Of a DNA stretch of 64,000 bases, positions 41,627 through 52,999 are shown one piece after another. Origin of the DNA: Silurus meridionalis (taxonomy: Eukaryota; Chordata; Actinopteri; Siluriformes; Siluridae); the NCBI RefSeq assembly GCF_014805685.1, contig NC_060904.1, positions 13,658,311 to 13,722,310 on the forward strand. Direction: 5' to 3'. The notes under the pieces were generated by a model, which was not told where the DNA came from, searched no databases, and saw only the letters and a list, made by a program, of their open reading frames with translations. Within the stretch, counting starts at the first letter, position 1, and every line of letters begins with the position of its first letter. The translations under genes and the position numbers were made by a program.

Positions 41627-43260
41627 CAGAGGTGGGAATGAAGTACAAATACTGTACTGGAGTAGATTTTTCTGGTATCAGTAATTTACTTCACTGTTTA
41701 CCTTTCTAACAACTTTTTACATTCACTTTCATTTTTCACACAAATATCTGTACTTTCTCCTTCTTACATTTTAAAACCAGACACGTGAATTTAGTTTTAA
41801 TCTATTTGGTGGCATGATTCATATTTATTTTCTCATTGTGCACCATTTTTAGCCCATCAACCTATTTCTTCTCATTGCATGGATTTTTCAATCTACCACT
41901 GGTGTATTATTACTGGCTCTCACACACCACAAACGTAGGCTAGTTTATGAAGCTAACAACACGCAAGGCAAAAGGCAACAAAAAACATCTCTAGGTTACC
42001 TATGTAACCCTAGTTCCCCGAGGGAACGAGGCACTGCGTCACAACGCTCTGGGAACGCTTCTGCGTTGTTCACACTCTGAATCACGTGTGTAATCTGTCC
42101 AATGAAAGGTGCGGCGTCACCGGCCAGAAAGCAATAAAAAGCACATGGAGTGAAGCCTGCACCAGCTTCTGTAAAAGAGAAGGAAGCAGTTGCAGGGATG
42201 CCGGCAGTGTGGCATAATCGTCTCGTTCCTTCAGGGAACTACAGTTACATACGTAACCTAGAGACGTTCCTTTTCAGGAACTCAAGCTGCATTGCAATGC
42301 TTCGGGAACAAGAGGATCCAATACCGCCAGACAGACCAGTCCCTGACTAGTGTGATAAGCACAGCTAGGTCGAAAGAAAGGAGGGGCCAGAAGTGACTAA
42401 GGGCAAAGTTATAAAACCTGATGATGGTCAGTGGGGTGGACAAGCCTGCAGCGTTGCAGATGTCTTAGAGGGACACTGCAGAGGACCAAGCCTTTGAGGC
42501 TGCCACACCCCAGGTAGAGTGAGCTTTTACCCTGAAAAGAGCGGGGAGACCAGAGAACTCATAAGAGAATGCAGTAGCATCAATGATCCATCTGCTCAGG
42601 GTCTACTTGTTAGCAGGGAGGCCTCTCAGACGAGTAGCTGATCTGATTTTCTCCAGGGACTCGTCCTGTGGACATAAGTGTCCAGTGCTCGTCCCGGACA
42701 CAGCTGGTTCAGCTTCTTCTGGTCTGGGGCCTGAAATGAAGGAGGATAGAATGCCTGTAGCCTAACAGGTCATGGGAAGACAGAGGGCACCTTGGGGATG
42801 TAACCCCTTCTAGGGTACAAAAAGGCACTGGCCATACCTGGAGCAAACTCCAGAAACGAGGGGGCCACAGATAAGGCCTGTAATTCTCCTACTCTCTTCT
42901 AGCCAATATAAACACAGTCTTAACTGTAAGGTGCCTCCAAGATGCCTGGGCCAACGGCTCAAAGGGGGGCTCAGATAGACCCTCCAGCACAACGACCAGG
43001 TCGCACCCAGGCACTCTTGGTCACACTGGTGGCTTCATTCTCCATGTGCCACGGAGAAAATGGAATCAGCACGATAGGGGAAGCGTACAGATGCAGCCTC
43101 GGTTCCTGAAATGGAAGTATGGCTAACGAAGATGAGACAAAGGGAGTCAGTGATGTAAATATGACTCACTCAATTGGACAGACATTCCTGATCATCATCT
43201 TTTCTCTGCTTGTGTTCTATACGGTGGTTGTTCAGCCTAAAAACATTTATTAGGTATTAA
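41627..43260. mobile_element. Second copy of the hAT-like family, rearranged
   Basis: It starts CAGAGGTGGGAA at 41627 and follows the minus strand of the 2140-3933 element (AGTAGATTTTT, ACACAAATATCTGTACTTT, TCTTACATTTT, ACCACTGGTGTAT) until about 41950. Homology resumes at 43122 with GGGAGTCAGTGATGTAAATATGACT and a coding-like stretch ending TTCCTGATCATCATC...ATTTATTAG near 43254. A separate element occupies the gap. The right terminus is not visible, so the element is probably truncated. Confidence 0.65.
41958..43121. mobile_element. Nested insertion with 44-bp inverted arms, class uncertain
   Basis: It interrupts the second hAT-like copy. A GCTAAC word is repeated at both borders (41952-41957 and 43122-43127). 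Near one end, 41987-42030 (TCTCTAGGTTACC...AGGGAACGAG) and 42222-42266 are imperfect inverted copies separated by about 190 nt. The rest resembles a fish repeat often found with such arms, possibly a DIRS- or LTR-type remnant. No intact ORF is present. Confidence 0.5.
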
Positions 43261-43299
43261 AATTGTAAATTATTTTGTATTAATATGATCTAAGATCCA

Positions 43300-43500
43300 G
43301 GTACCAGCATTCCATAAGATGCACACTGCAACATGTCTGTTTGCATGGCTGTAGTCCCAAAAGAAAGCCTCTTTTGAAGCTGGTTCACGAGAAAGCCCAC
43401 AAACAGTTTGCTGAAGACAACTTGCCCAAGAGCATGAATTACTGCAACCATGTCCTGTGGTCTAATGAGACTAAGATAAACTTGTTTGGCACCAAACCGT
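43300..43500 (+). mobile_element. Tc1-like transposase fragment
   Basis: The plus frame 43341-43550 reads KRKPLLKLVHEKAHKQFAED and VLWSNETKINLFGTK. This is the segment holding the first catalytic aspartate of Tc1 transposases (usual LWSDETKI); here the Asp is Asn, so the copy would be inactive even if complete. Both ends are missing. Confidence 0.75.
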
Positions 43501-43799
43501 GTGTGTATGTTTTGCGCTTGCGTGAAAACATAACTCTCTCATACCAGTAGGTGGCAGTAGTCCGTATTCGGCATAGACTATAAACAATATGCAAACCATG
43601 AATGAATATATAAACATATATAAAGCAATGTTTTCGCATGCCGCAATCATTAGTAACAGATTCGTGTAGCTTTTATCATTTATGTCCTCTAAGTTGCAAA
43701 GACGATAGAAACATTAAAACAAGCGTGTTCCATGTTTTTCTCGTGTGCTTATTCGCTAAACTAATTAGCCAATCGGAGTTCTCTTTCTTGCCAATAAAA

Positions 43800-43965
43800 T
43801 CTGCTGCCGATTTAGTTAAACTAGGAGACCCAAACCTGCTCCAGCATGACAATACAAAAAGCCAGCTCCATGAAGATACAGTATGCTTTACATGGAAGAT
43901 TTTGAGTGGCCTGCAATAGAGGTCTGACTCTATTGAACACTTTTGGGATGAATTGGAATAATAAT
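43800..43965 (+). mobile_element. Tc1-like relic, family of 6183-6475
   Basis: GACCCAAACCTGCTCCAGCATGACAATAC to AACACTTTTGGGATGAATTGGAA covers the C-terminal catalytic segment only. Confidence 0.65.
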
Positions 43966-44439
43966 AATAACAGCAATGACAATAACATCAACAACAAAAC
44001 AAAATAAGAGGAAAAAATGGAAGAATGAAAAAAAGAAAAAGGATGCATGATAAATATAAAATATCACAGTAATTCATTTTAGATTATTCCTTTTATTATG
44101 CATGTAACTGTCCTACAAATATACCTTTATTTTGTTTACTGTGTTCAGCCTTTATTCCATTTCTAACTGCAAGGTTGTAACTGCTGTAAAAACAAGGACG
44201 TTATAGAATCTGCTCCAGTGGGTTTGTCTATGTATAAATCTGCAGCAGACTATCAATTAGCAAAGCATAATGTAGAGATGAAGAGCAATACATCAGCCTC
44301 CCTGCTAAGGATTTTTTCTATTTCTGTCTCCTGACTGTAGTTCCAGGAGCCTAAAACCACAGCGGGGGTCCCAGCAATTAGTCCACATGAGATTGAGAAG
44401 ATTGAGGGTTGGTGCCTTGCACCTGGATGGACGTCCATT

Positions 44440-45100
44440 TATTTATGACATGTGCACGTCAAGAAGAAGATGGAAGGTTTCTTTGTGCGAAAGGTAAAGC
44501 GACTAATTGATTTCAATGTCTGTGCCACTGAACAGACAGCACGGCATCAAAAAGCAAAGGCAGTAATTTAGGCTGATGAATGACAACTCCTGTTCGATAT
44601 TCAGCACACTCATTAGAAACACGTTTTCACACGTCACTACGTGCCACTCTTTACCTCTTTACCTCTATCTCTCTCTTTTCCTCTCTCTCTCTTTCTTCCA
44701 TACTTTTTGTATCCAGGAAACTTATAAACAAATAGCTGGAATATTGCGATGTCATAACGAAAGAGCAGAAAAGCAAACTGGATTGAATTGTTTGCTGAAG
44801 CCAACGGTGTGTTTGAACGTTGACAGCCATCTGTGAGTGTTCCTTTTCCTCTCTGGCTAATGAGCAGCTTGTCTTCAGCGGCCCAGTCCCAGGAGAGACT
44901 CTGCAGATGCTGGCCTCAAAAAAAAAAAAAAAAATCCAACACTCTTTCCAACACACATGCATATGGAATAAACAGCAAGCATAATGCGGAACTGTAGCAT
45001 CTCCAACCAGGAGGAGCGCTTATGATCATCTGAAGTAGTTGTCAAATATAAGAGGGGGTAGAAGCAGTGTAGTGGACTGGATCATGCAGGTGTAGGAATA
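44440..45100. other. Candidate conserved non-coding block
   Basis: Mostly unique, balanced sequence (AAAGGTAAAGCGACTAATTG, CATTAGAAACACGTTTTCAC, GCTAATGAGCAGCTTGTC). A short pyrimidine-rich run at 44665-44700 and an A-run at 44919 interrupt it. No coding evidence. Confidence 0.3.
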
Positions 45101-45880
45101 TACTGGGACTGGGTATTTATAGGTATGGAGCGAGGTATTAAAGGTGCGGTCAGTATTGTGAAATCTCAACACTTAAAAGTTTACTTTATTACAGTATGGT
45201 GAAAAAAAACCCCACCAAAACTGCAGAAAAGAAAGATGAAAAAGAATCCCAAAAATCATTAAAGAAAATCTATTATAATATATTTAATATAATTTATAAT
45301 ATAATATAATTTAATAGAAAACTAGATTTATGTGGCAAAAAAACACCCCTACTCAAAAGCTAAATACTCTGAGTGTATTTGTTCTTATCAGGTATATTTT
45401 GTAATAATGTTTTAAAAAAGAGTAGACTACAAAAAAATTAAATAAAGCAGAAGATTAATAAATAAGGTTTTTAAGTAAACCGATAACCAAATAAAAAACA
45501 TTATTATCGGTATTCTCACACACATACTGCAGTTTTACACACAAATTCTATACATATTTTCCAAACATACACATATCCATATTCTTATATATTTCTTTGC
45601 ATTAACACTGAACTTTTTTTAACCAGTAATTTTTTTTTTACAGCTGATATTTCTACATGAAAACTGCAAAAAGCACATTTTATTAGTTAAATAAATTCTA
45701 GTTTAATTGTAATATTTTTTTTTTTTTACAAAATTTCCTCCCAATTCTCTTTTTTCTGTTTGTTGTACAGTGTTAGCTCTCAACATTTTTGCAAAAAAAA
45801 AAAAAAATGTTAGTATAAATTAAAATACGCCTTCACAATGTATGTACAAAGTACAGTATATTGTAGGATTTTGTATTTTT
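45100..45880. other. AT-rich intergenic stretch, nothing recognised
   Basis: Very AT-rich with many homopolymers, and TATAATATA-type runs at 45272-45315. No gene or clear repeat family. Confidence 0.4.
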
Positions 45881-45889
45881 TTTTTTTTA

Positions 45890-46560
45890 TGAACTTGGCT
45901 TTAGGACTTCACAGTATCTCGATCTAACTGCAAAATCACAATAATCATAGGATACAATGGCAGTTCTCCGTGGAAGGCAGTCAGCCGTTAATTTGGAAAA
46001 ACTGATAATTCGAGAAGAGCACAAGAGCATTGTGGGGGGATGAGACTCACAATAGGACTGCTGCAATCTGTACGGCTGATTCAATTATGCTGTATGTTTC
46101 ATTTTGCACCGAGATCACAAGTTAAAAAGTCTATTAAAGTGTGAGCTCCCCTGATGCTAAACATATCTATTATCAGCATGTAGGAGGAAATTTGAGGACT
46201 TTTCTCCTGAGTGGCTCTTATCCACGATGTACCAGCACGATCTACTGAACCCCGCACTCTGTTCTCGGGTTTATACAAAATCGGTAGGAATTCGAAGAGG
46301 CACAATTTCTACATGATTTTAAATTAAGAAAAAGTAATGCAGCTTTCATCAGTCATATCTTGTACTGGAAAGAAACATTTTCGTAATCTCAAATCCCAGA
46401 GCTTCATACGCTGCGTTATCACGAGTCCATGCAAAACTCATGTAGGTATGAGAAAAGATTGTGCAGATTTTTTTCAAAATGTATCTTACAATTACATCTC
46501 ATTTGCGCATGATTTAAAACATTTTATCTTACACTTGAAAAAATGTCATGCAAATTAATA
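45890..46560. other. Candidate conserved non-coding block
   Basis: Balanced, repeat-free sequence with GGAAGGCAGTCAGCCGTTAA, TATCTATTATCAGCATG and GCGTTATCACGAGTCC. GATA- and homeodomain-type words are frequent. No ORF above 75 residues. Confidence 0.3.
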
Positions 46561-46564
46561 GTCT

Positions 46565-46805
46565 GCTAACAGAAACTGTACTCCTGGCCTCCTCATCCTA
46601 CATCAGCAACTGACTTTACTAAGACATTTGCATCAGAATTAATACAAATCTCCACAAGCACACTCCAAAAACTAGTGGAACATCTTCTCAGAAGAATGAA
46701 GTTTATTAAAAGCAAATGGGGACTACATTTTTCATGGGATGTTTAAAAAGCACATACGAATACTATGGTTGGGTGTCCACAAACTTTTGTGCATATAGTG
46801 GAAGT
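46565..46805 (+). mobile_element. Tc1-like relic, 3' part of family of 6183-6475
   Basis: CTGGCCTCCTCATCCTACATCAG, TCCACAAGCACACTCC and GGGTGTCCACAAACTTTTGTGCATATAGTG give the 3' part and terminal sequence of the family. Confidence 0.7.
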
Positions 46806-46999
46806 CACAAATGAGTGATGTTATGTCATGACTGGATATTGTGCCCTATTTCATATTTTTTCACAATTGCAATATATCACAGTCACAGTTCTATTGGTTA
46901 TGATTTAAGTATAAACAGATTTGCAAAAAAAAAAAAAAAAGTGCTGGGTATTTTTTCCTAATAGGCAAATGATAGACTATAATCCATAACAGAGAACAT

Positions 47000-47650
47000 G
47001 TGAAACCATGAATGCTCACTCTGAGCTGACATTTAAAGGATTAAAAACCCCACCGCTTCCATGTCGCACCCTCTCACACCTGCTTTATTTGTCCCTCACC
47101 CAAAACAACTTAATCCTTCGTAAAAATGTAACTAACGAGTGCAGAGGGACCGCTTTGTTTTTTAAATGCATGGAGAACCGAGAGACGCTTAAACAAGGCT
47201 GGCTGGAAGACCTGATTTCAGCCTGATAAGCCTTGTCTGGATCAATATGGGTGCTGTAAAGGTTAAAAGAATCTTCAGTAACATGTTCTTGCACTGTGTA
47301 ATTCAGGGTGAATGATATGGACACTATCTTGCAAGCACTATTCAGATCTCGGTCGGCTTTATGTCTTGCCCGAAGAGGATCTCGCGTGCTCACCAATTTG
47401 TAGGAAGGCAATAATTGGCTTAAATATTTAGAGAGGTGAATATCTGTTACAGGCTACATCAAATCAATTCATTGGCAATTTCATTAGACTTCATATGTCA
47501 TTTTTATTCATTTTTTATCGCCTACCCTTTCAAAATTGCTCGCTGTGATTTACAACACAGGGCAGTTAAAGTCTCAATACTGATTCTTCAGGATCTTTAC
47601 TATTCAGCTTCCCAGGCCCTCCTTTCATAAACCGGGTCTCACCGACCATG
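47000..47650. other. Candidate conserved non-coding block
   Basis: Balanced, repeat-free sequence (GAGAACCGAGAGACGC, AGATCTCGGTCGGC, CGAAGAGGATCTCGCG). A 108-residue minus frame and a 72-residue plus frame overlap, with no domain signs. Confidence 0.3.
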
Positions 47651-47899
47651 CCCCTCTTCCACAGATATAATTCTGTGTCGATTTGGATAATAATGATAAC
47701 TTGTTAGCGTTGGCAGATTTTTGTGGTATAAGAGATACAGATTTTTTTGTTATTAGTAAATAATCACTTTGGGGTTTTATTATAATATTATGAATATTAC
47801 AGATATTATTATGAAATCATGTCATAATTTGCATTTACAATTAAAAAATACAATTTATATTGTACATAGATTTATATCTGACCATAAGATTTATATATG

Positions 47900-48330
47900 T
47901 TTTCTGAACATTCCATTCTGCATTTGTCCCCATTTGCTGTTATGATTACCTCCACTCTTCTGGGAAGGTGTTTCACTAGATTTTGGAGTGTGCTTGTGGA
48001 AATTTGTACTAATTCAGCTACAAAGATGTTAGTAGTCAGGGTACTGATGTAGACTGAGGAGGCCTGGGGTGCAGTCAGAGCTCAATTCATCCAAAAGGTC
48101 TTTAATTGGGTTGAGGTCAGAGCTCAACAGAAGGCCCCTCAAGATCTTCCACTGCAAACTATGTATTCTACTTGGAGCTTGATTTGTGTACAGAGGCATT
48201 GTCATGCTGAATTTGATTCTACTGCCTCAAAAGACATCCTATCTATCATTGTGGTAACAGTTTAAAGAAAAAAAATACATATGGTTGGAAGGGTCAGGTG
48301 CCCAATTCATTTGTTTATATAGTGTAGCTT
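47900..48330 (-). mobile_element. Tc1-like relic, parallel to 29995-30710
   Basis: TGTTATGATTACCTCCACTCTTCTGGGAAGG, GAGGCCTGGGGTGCAGTCAGAGC and GAGGCATTGTCATGCTGAA are complements of the family's transposase C-terminus. Confidence 0.65.
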
Positions 48331-49222
48331 TAAGGAGCTACTGACCCTCGCTACTGACTTTTTTCCCCACCTTGCAAGTCTGCAGGTACATTTTGCCCTG
48401 ATTCATCTGCAATCTGAGTATTATTTATTTTGAAGTTCCAAACAGTGGTCTATTACTGAATATCCCATAAATTCTCTGTAACATTTAGATGAAAAAAGCC
48501 GTTATACTAAGTAATGCAGTAAACCTCAAATAGACATGGAAGACAATTGATATATAAAATATACAGTACTCAACTCTACATGCAACATTTGTCAGTTCTC
48601 ATGAAGGACTTATGTAAGTGGCATGTCTTTTTTTTTTTTTAACTCTGCCCTGCAGTAACTTTGCCTAACTTGTGTTTTTGTGCCATGTTTTTATCGTGTT
48701 GAGATGCTTGCTGTAGCTTCAACTTCCTGCTTGTTGCTGACATCTGCTTCTGTTGTTGTGGTACTTGTTTCTTTTTGCCTTGAGGATTAGCAACACCCCG
48801 AATTACATAAGTGAGCTAATGAGCAACACACTCCCACACACTTGATACACAAACACGCACTAGGATCCCTGCGGAGGCAGCGAGAGAGAAGGGAAGACAG
48901 AGAGAGCATTGAACACACTGGGAATACAAAAAGAAAAAAAAAGAAAAACAGCCATTTGGAGGAACCTTAGAAGCAATCCTGCATATTAGATGATAAATAG
49001 CTGACATTGTTGAAATAGAAGATGCCATAGCTGTGTATTAATATTGCAGCTGCCTAAGAAAAAAACCTTTAAATGTGTTCTACTGATATTATGCAGCTAA
49101 ATCAAATTCATGGCTATCCAGCTTTGAGTTTATGAAAGCAAGAGTAATAAATCTACATATTTATTCTTTTGGGGCATGAATACACCCTGTACAGGATGCC
49201 AAATCATGGCAGGCCGGTTCTC

Positions 49223-49226
49223 TCTC

Positions 49227-49308
<82 letters not shown>
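49223..49308. repeat. (TC)n-(AC)n compound microsatellite
   Basis: About 19 TC units join about 22 AC units. Confidence 0.95.
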
Positions 49309-49309
<1 letters not shown>

Positions 49310-49310
<1 letters not shown>

Positions 49311-49570
49311 CATGCTTTTTAAAATTCACTGTGGTGCCTCGTCCATAGGGGCAGATGAGGCAGAGCTCCATCATATATATCATATTCATCAAAAGTCCTC
49401 ATTAACAACTCCATGCAATTTATTCCACTGAAATACTAATTACCTGTTTTAACTTATCAGCTCACTGCCCTATTTGGAGTCATAGAGTTATTATTGCACC
49501 AAGTAGTCAAAAATGGAAAATGAAATAAGCACTAATAAGGGACCTCTGAGGCTGAAATCATGTGCCCAGT
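49310..49570. other. Candidate conserved non-coding block
   Basis: Unique sequence with GTCCATAGGGGCAGATGAGG, CTCATTAACAACTCC and ACTAATTACCTGTTTTAAC. It is non-coding on both strands. Confidence 0.3.
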
Positions 49571-49689
49571 ACTCAGGGGATGGGAATAGTCAAAAGATTT
49601 ATTGAAAGCTTTACTGGGTTTGAGTTGGTAATACCACAATAATGAAAAAATAACTCACAGCCACCAGGATCTTGTTTTATAGAAAACAT

Positions 49690-49880
49690 TGTTGGACCAA
49701 GTACTTGAGTATCCTTGTATTTGAGTACAGGTACAAATCCCCCTGCCTAATTATTACTCCACTAAAAGTAAAAGTATCAGTTTTTTATTCGTACACAATT
49801 TCTTGCTTTTAAATGCACTTAAATATCAAAACTACTTCACGTAAGTGCTCGTATCGTACTCGATGCAACTCAATGTTCTA
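49690..49880. repeat. hAT-type terminal fragment
   Basis: AGTACTTGAGTATCCTTGTATTTGAGTACAGG and CTCCACTAAAAGTAAAAGTATC resemble ends of the fish hAT repeats in this window. No boundaries or target duplication are visible. Confidence 0.35.
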
Positions 49881-50379
49881 ATCTTCTGTACTTTATACAT
49901 GATCAAAGATAATGTTTTTCTATAGTTACGTTCTACAAAACAAAAAACGCAAACGATGAACAATGAAAAAGAATAACAAAGTGACAAAATGTAACACTAC
50001 AAATAATATTTCAGCCTATAATCATTACAAAGTGTTGCAGATGCAGCAAATCAGTAAAAGAAATGATTTGTTGAAAACTGCTATTATAGAAATGTCTGTG
50101 ATTGCATTTATTGTTTACTGAACATTAAAGTAGAATCAACTAAAAATCCTCAATCTTTATGAGTTTAAAGTATTGCCACTACCAACAAGCAGTTCCTGAC
50201 CACACAAATGTTAAGATCATTAATCCTGTCTTTCTTTAAACCTGAAATGCTCTTGTGAAAATACTTTTTCTTTATATATTTTTCTTTCTTGAGGCTAACC
50301 TTTCTGATCTATGAAATTGTTATACTATGAATAAAAACAAAGTATGGCACAAGCCATGCGATTGGAGATCCAAAGTTCC

Positions 50380-50560
50380 AGTAAGGAGATCCAGCATGTG
50401 CACAAAGCCAGCTCCATGAAGATATGCCTTACATAGGTTGGACTGGAAGATCATCAGTGGTCTGCTATAGATCTTTGACCCTAACCCTATTCAACCTTTG
50501 GCATTAATTGGAACACAGACTGCACCCCAGGGTTCTTTACCCTACATCATTACATGAAAT
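50380..50560 (+). mobile_element. Tc1-like relic, family of 6183-6475
   Basis: GTGCACAAAGCCAGCTCCATGAAG, GGAAGATCATCAGTGGTCTGC and GAACACAGACTGCACCCCAGG mark the C-terminal transposase segment. Confidence 0.65.
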
Positions 50561-50655
50561 GTAGTAAAAACCTATGACTCAATGAATAAAAATCTTCAGA
50601 AAAACACATAAAAAAAAAACACATGGTCACTGTAACCAACCATTACACAAGTTAC

Positions 50656-50759
50656 CTCCATTTCATCAACTGGCATTTTTCATCGTTTTTTTCATCGAGT
50701 CGTTTAATGTGAGGCATTTCTTCAGCCATCATATGGACACTGTTCCTTCTTAGAATCTC
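50656..50759 (-). other. Exon-like open block with splice sites, gene unknown
   Basis: Between an AAGTCCCAG acceptor and an AG|GTAACT donor on the minus strand lie 104 nt open in one frame (34 codons plus two bases): EILRRNSVHMMAEEMPHIKR, then LDEKNDEKCQLMKW. The peptide is charged and helix-like. I do not recognise the family, and no partner exon is evident within several kb. It could be a real exon of an unrecognised gene or a chance match in non-coding DNA. Confidence 0.3.
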
Positions 50760-51069
50760 CTGGGACTTTAAAACAAGACATATTTCAGATTAAAGAACCT
50801 TTTGAGTGATATCTGTTGTCACATGGGGCTTAGTATTTGTAATGACAGTATAATAATTTACAGATGAATGTCAAATATTTAGAATTGCTCACTAATTAAA
50901 AAGTGTTCTTGAGTCCTTATCATTGCTATGTAAACCTCTGTGAACAACAATGGGTTTTTATCAATGGAAAAAAAAAACAGAAACAAAGAATGAAAAGAAA
51001 AAAAATTGCTTTAATTCGTTACTTTTTTTTTTTGTGTGTGCCTGTGTATATTCCAGGGAAACTTTATCA

Positions 51070-51440
51070 CAACTGCCTGCTAATTAACAAACATCAGACA
51101 CATTAGTCTTGCATAGGTAGCTGTTATTAATTAGTGGTCTAAGATGCAATGAAATTAAAGATGCACGTCCCAATTTACCAAACGACTTCACTTAATCCTG
51201 CAAGATTTGTGTGGGATTTGGTGTACTGCAAAAAGCCAGACGAACATAGTGCTCAAGTGCTAATTAAGCTCTCACGAAAAAGGCTGCATTCTAGAAGGAA
51301 CTTGTCAAAGATGGCTTTAGTGTTGCAATGCATCCTGGGTGGTCATCTTGCAGCAATGGGCACATCTCCTGCATGGCCTGAAAAAAAGGATAAAAATAAA
51401 AACATCCTGCATCGAAGTCCTGAAACCTGAAACCAGATTC
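51070..51440. other. Candidate conserved non-coding block
   Basis: Repeat-free sequence with TAGCTGTTATTAATTAGTGG, GTGCTAATTAAGCTCTCACG and AGATGGCTTTAGTGTTGC. A 93-residue plus frame crosses it without domain signs. Confidence 0.3.
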
Positions 51441-52229
51441 AGCTAATTACTGACATTCAAAGAAGGTGAGGCTTGTGAGAGAGGATGAATAAAAGAATGC
51501 ACTGGAAGAAAGACAGAATTCTATCCAGAGAATGACATGTTTTTAAAACAAGCATCAAAGAATGTGCATTAATTCTCTGAGTAAGGATCTTTCATAAATA
51601 TGCAAATTGCCATAGTGCCTTGCAAAACACAAAACTATCTACACTGGTCGCATTGTTATGTTGTTTGGCAGATGGGATGTGGTTGAGCTTCAGCTGTGGA
51701 TGGAGCAAAGGTGTGTTAAACACACGGTTAATACATGGACATTCTACTGGACATGGTAAAGAAAACCCCAGAAGTGTCTGGATGCAAAGGGAATGTTTGA
51801 GTAACCTCTGGATGGGGTAAGTGCCAAGAGGTGTTGAATAGAGACATAAGTAGATTGGCTGTATTTAGACAAAGTCAAGAATCATCATGCTTTGCCTACA
51901 GTGCCCTTTCTTTTTCCCATAAATGATGTGTGACCATGCCCTCACTGCAACATTTGCTAAAAAAAAACCCAACACCAGTTTCTATTAAGAGTTGCATAAT
52001 TAATTGAATGGTTTTAATATAAATGCACTGGATCCTGGAAGGCCCTAGAGTTTGTAACTAGTGATGGGAAGACTGGATAATTTTAGGGACATGGTCCTTT
52101 GAATCTCGCTCATCAAAATGAATGAGTCATTTAGTTCATTTCGTTGCTTTGATAAGAAATAAACTTTGCCTAGAGGAGTCCATCCATTAGTAGTCAGACC
52201 CCTTTAGTGGCCATCATTCATAGCTGGAG

Positions 52230-52486
52230 ATATACACAGCTCAGACAGGAAAAATGCTTCATACATGTCACATGTACTTCACGACACAGTGAAATTCTTT
52301 CTTCTCATATCCCAGCAATGTTGGGAGCATGGGTCAGCTATGATACAGTGCCCCTGGAGCACAGAGGGTTAAGGGCCTTGCTCAGGGACCCCAAGAGTGT
52401 CAGCTTAGTGATATCGGGACTTGAACCCCTGACCTTCCCATCAGTAACCCGGAGGCTTAAACACTGAGCAACCGCCACCCCTATAA
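52230..52486 (-). repeat. tRNA-derived SINE, near complete
   Basis: Read on the minus strand it has a GGTGGCGGTTGCTCAGTG head, a B-box in GGTCAGGGGTTCAAGTCCC, a GAGCAAGGCCCTTAACCCTC block and a TGAAATGTGA-type tail with GAATTTCACTGTG. A second copy of this subfamily lies at 63395-63620. Confidence 0.8.
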
Positions 52487-52799
52487 TAAAATTATTAGCA
52501 TGATTGGACCTGGTGATTAGCATGCTAGCCATGCTTAACTTATGTTAGCAATCCAACCATGGCATTCGAACTTGCTGAAGCAAGGAGAAGGTATTCATAC
52601 CATAACCATAAACCAAACACTTCAGAAGGATGGATTGTACCCGAAAGTAGCAAAAAAAGAGTGAAAATTGAGGGGGAAAAAAACACATGAAATCCTGTGT
52701 TGCTGAGTCATGCAAACATGTGGAAAGTGGCTGTGTGGTTGAGAAAAAAAGCAAAAGAGAGCCTCTTGGTCTGGAACACCTAGTGCTGAGAAAACCATC

Positions 52800-52960
52800 C
52801 ACAGAGTGCAGCATGGTAGTGGTAGCATCATTGAGAATCTGTGGTATGACCTAAATATAATTCTTTAACTGTCTTGTGCAGTTTGCTATAGAAATATCAT
52901 TAATGATTTGCAGCCAAATGTCGTTCTACCATCTATTAAGAGATGCCAGCTTTGTGAAAT
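52800..52960 (+). mobile_element. Tc1-like relic fragments
   Basis: GCATGGTAGTGGTAGCATCAT joins directly to TGAGAATCTGTGGTATGACCT. These are two transposase segments normally several hundred bases apart, so the middle has been deleted. Confidence 0.5.
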
Positions 52961-52999
52961 ATACAAAAAAAATCTATATTTCTCGAGTCAGTGAGAAAA

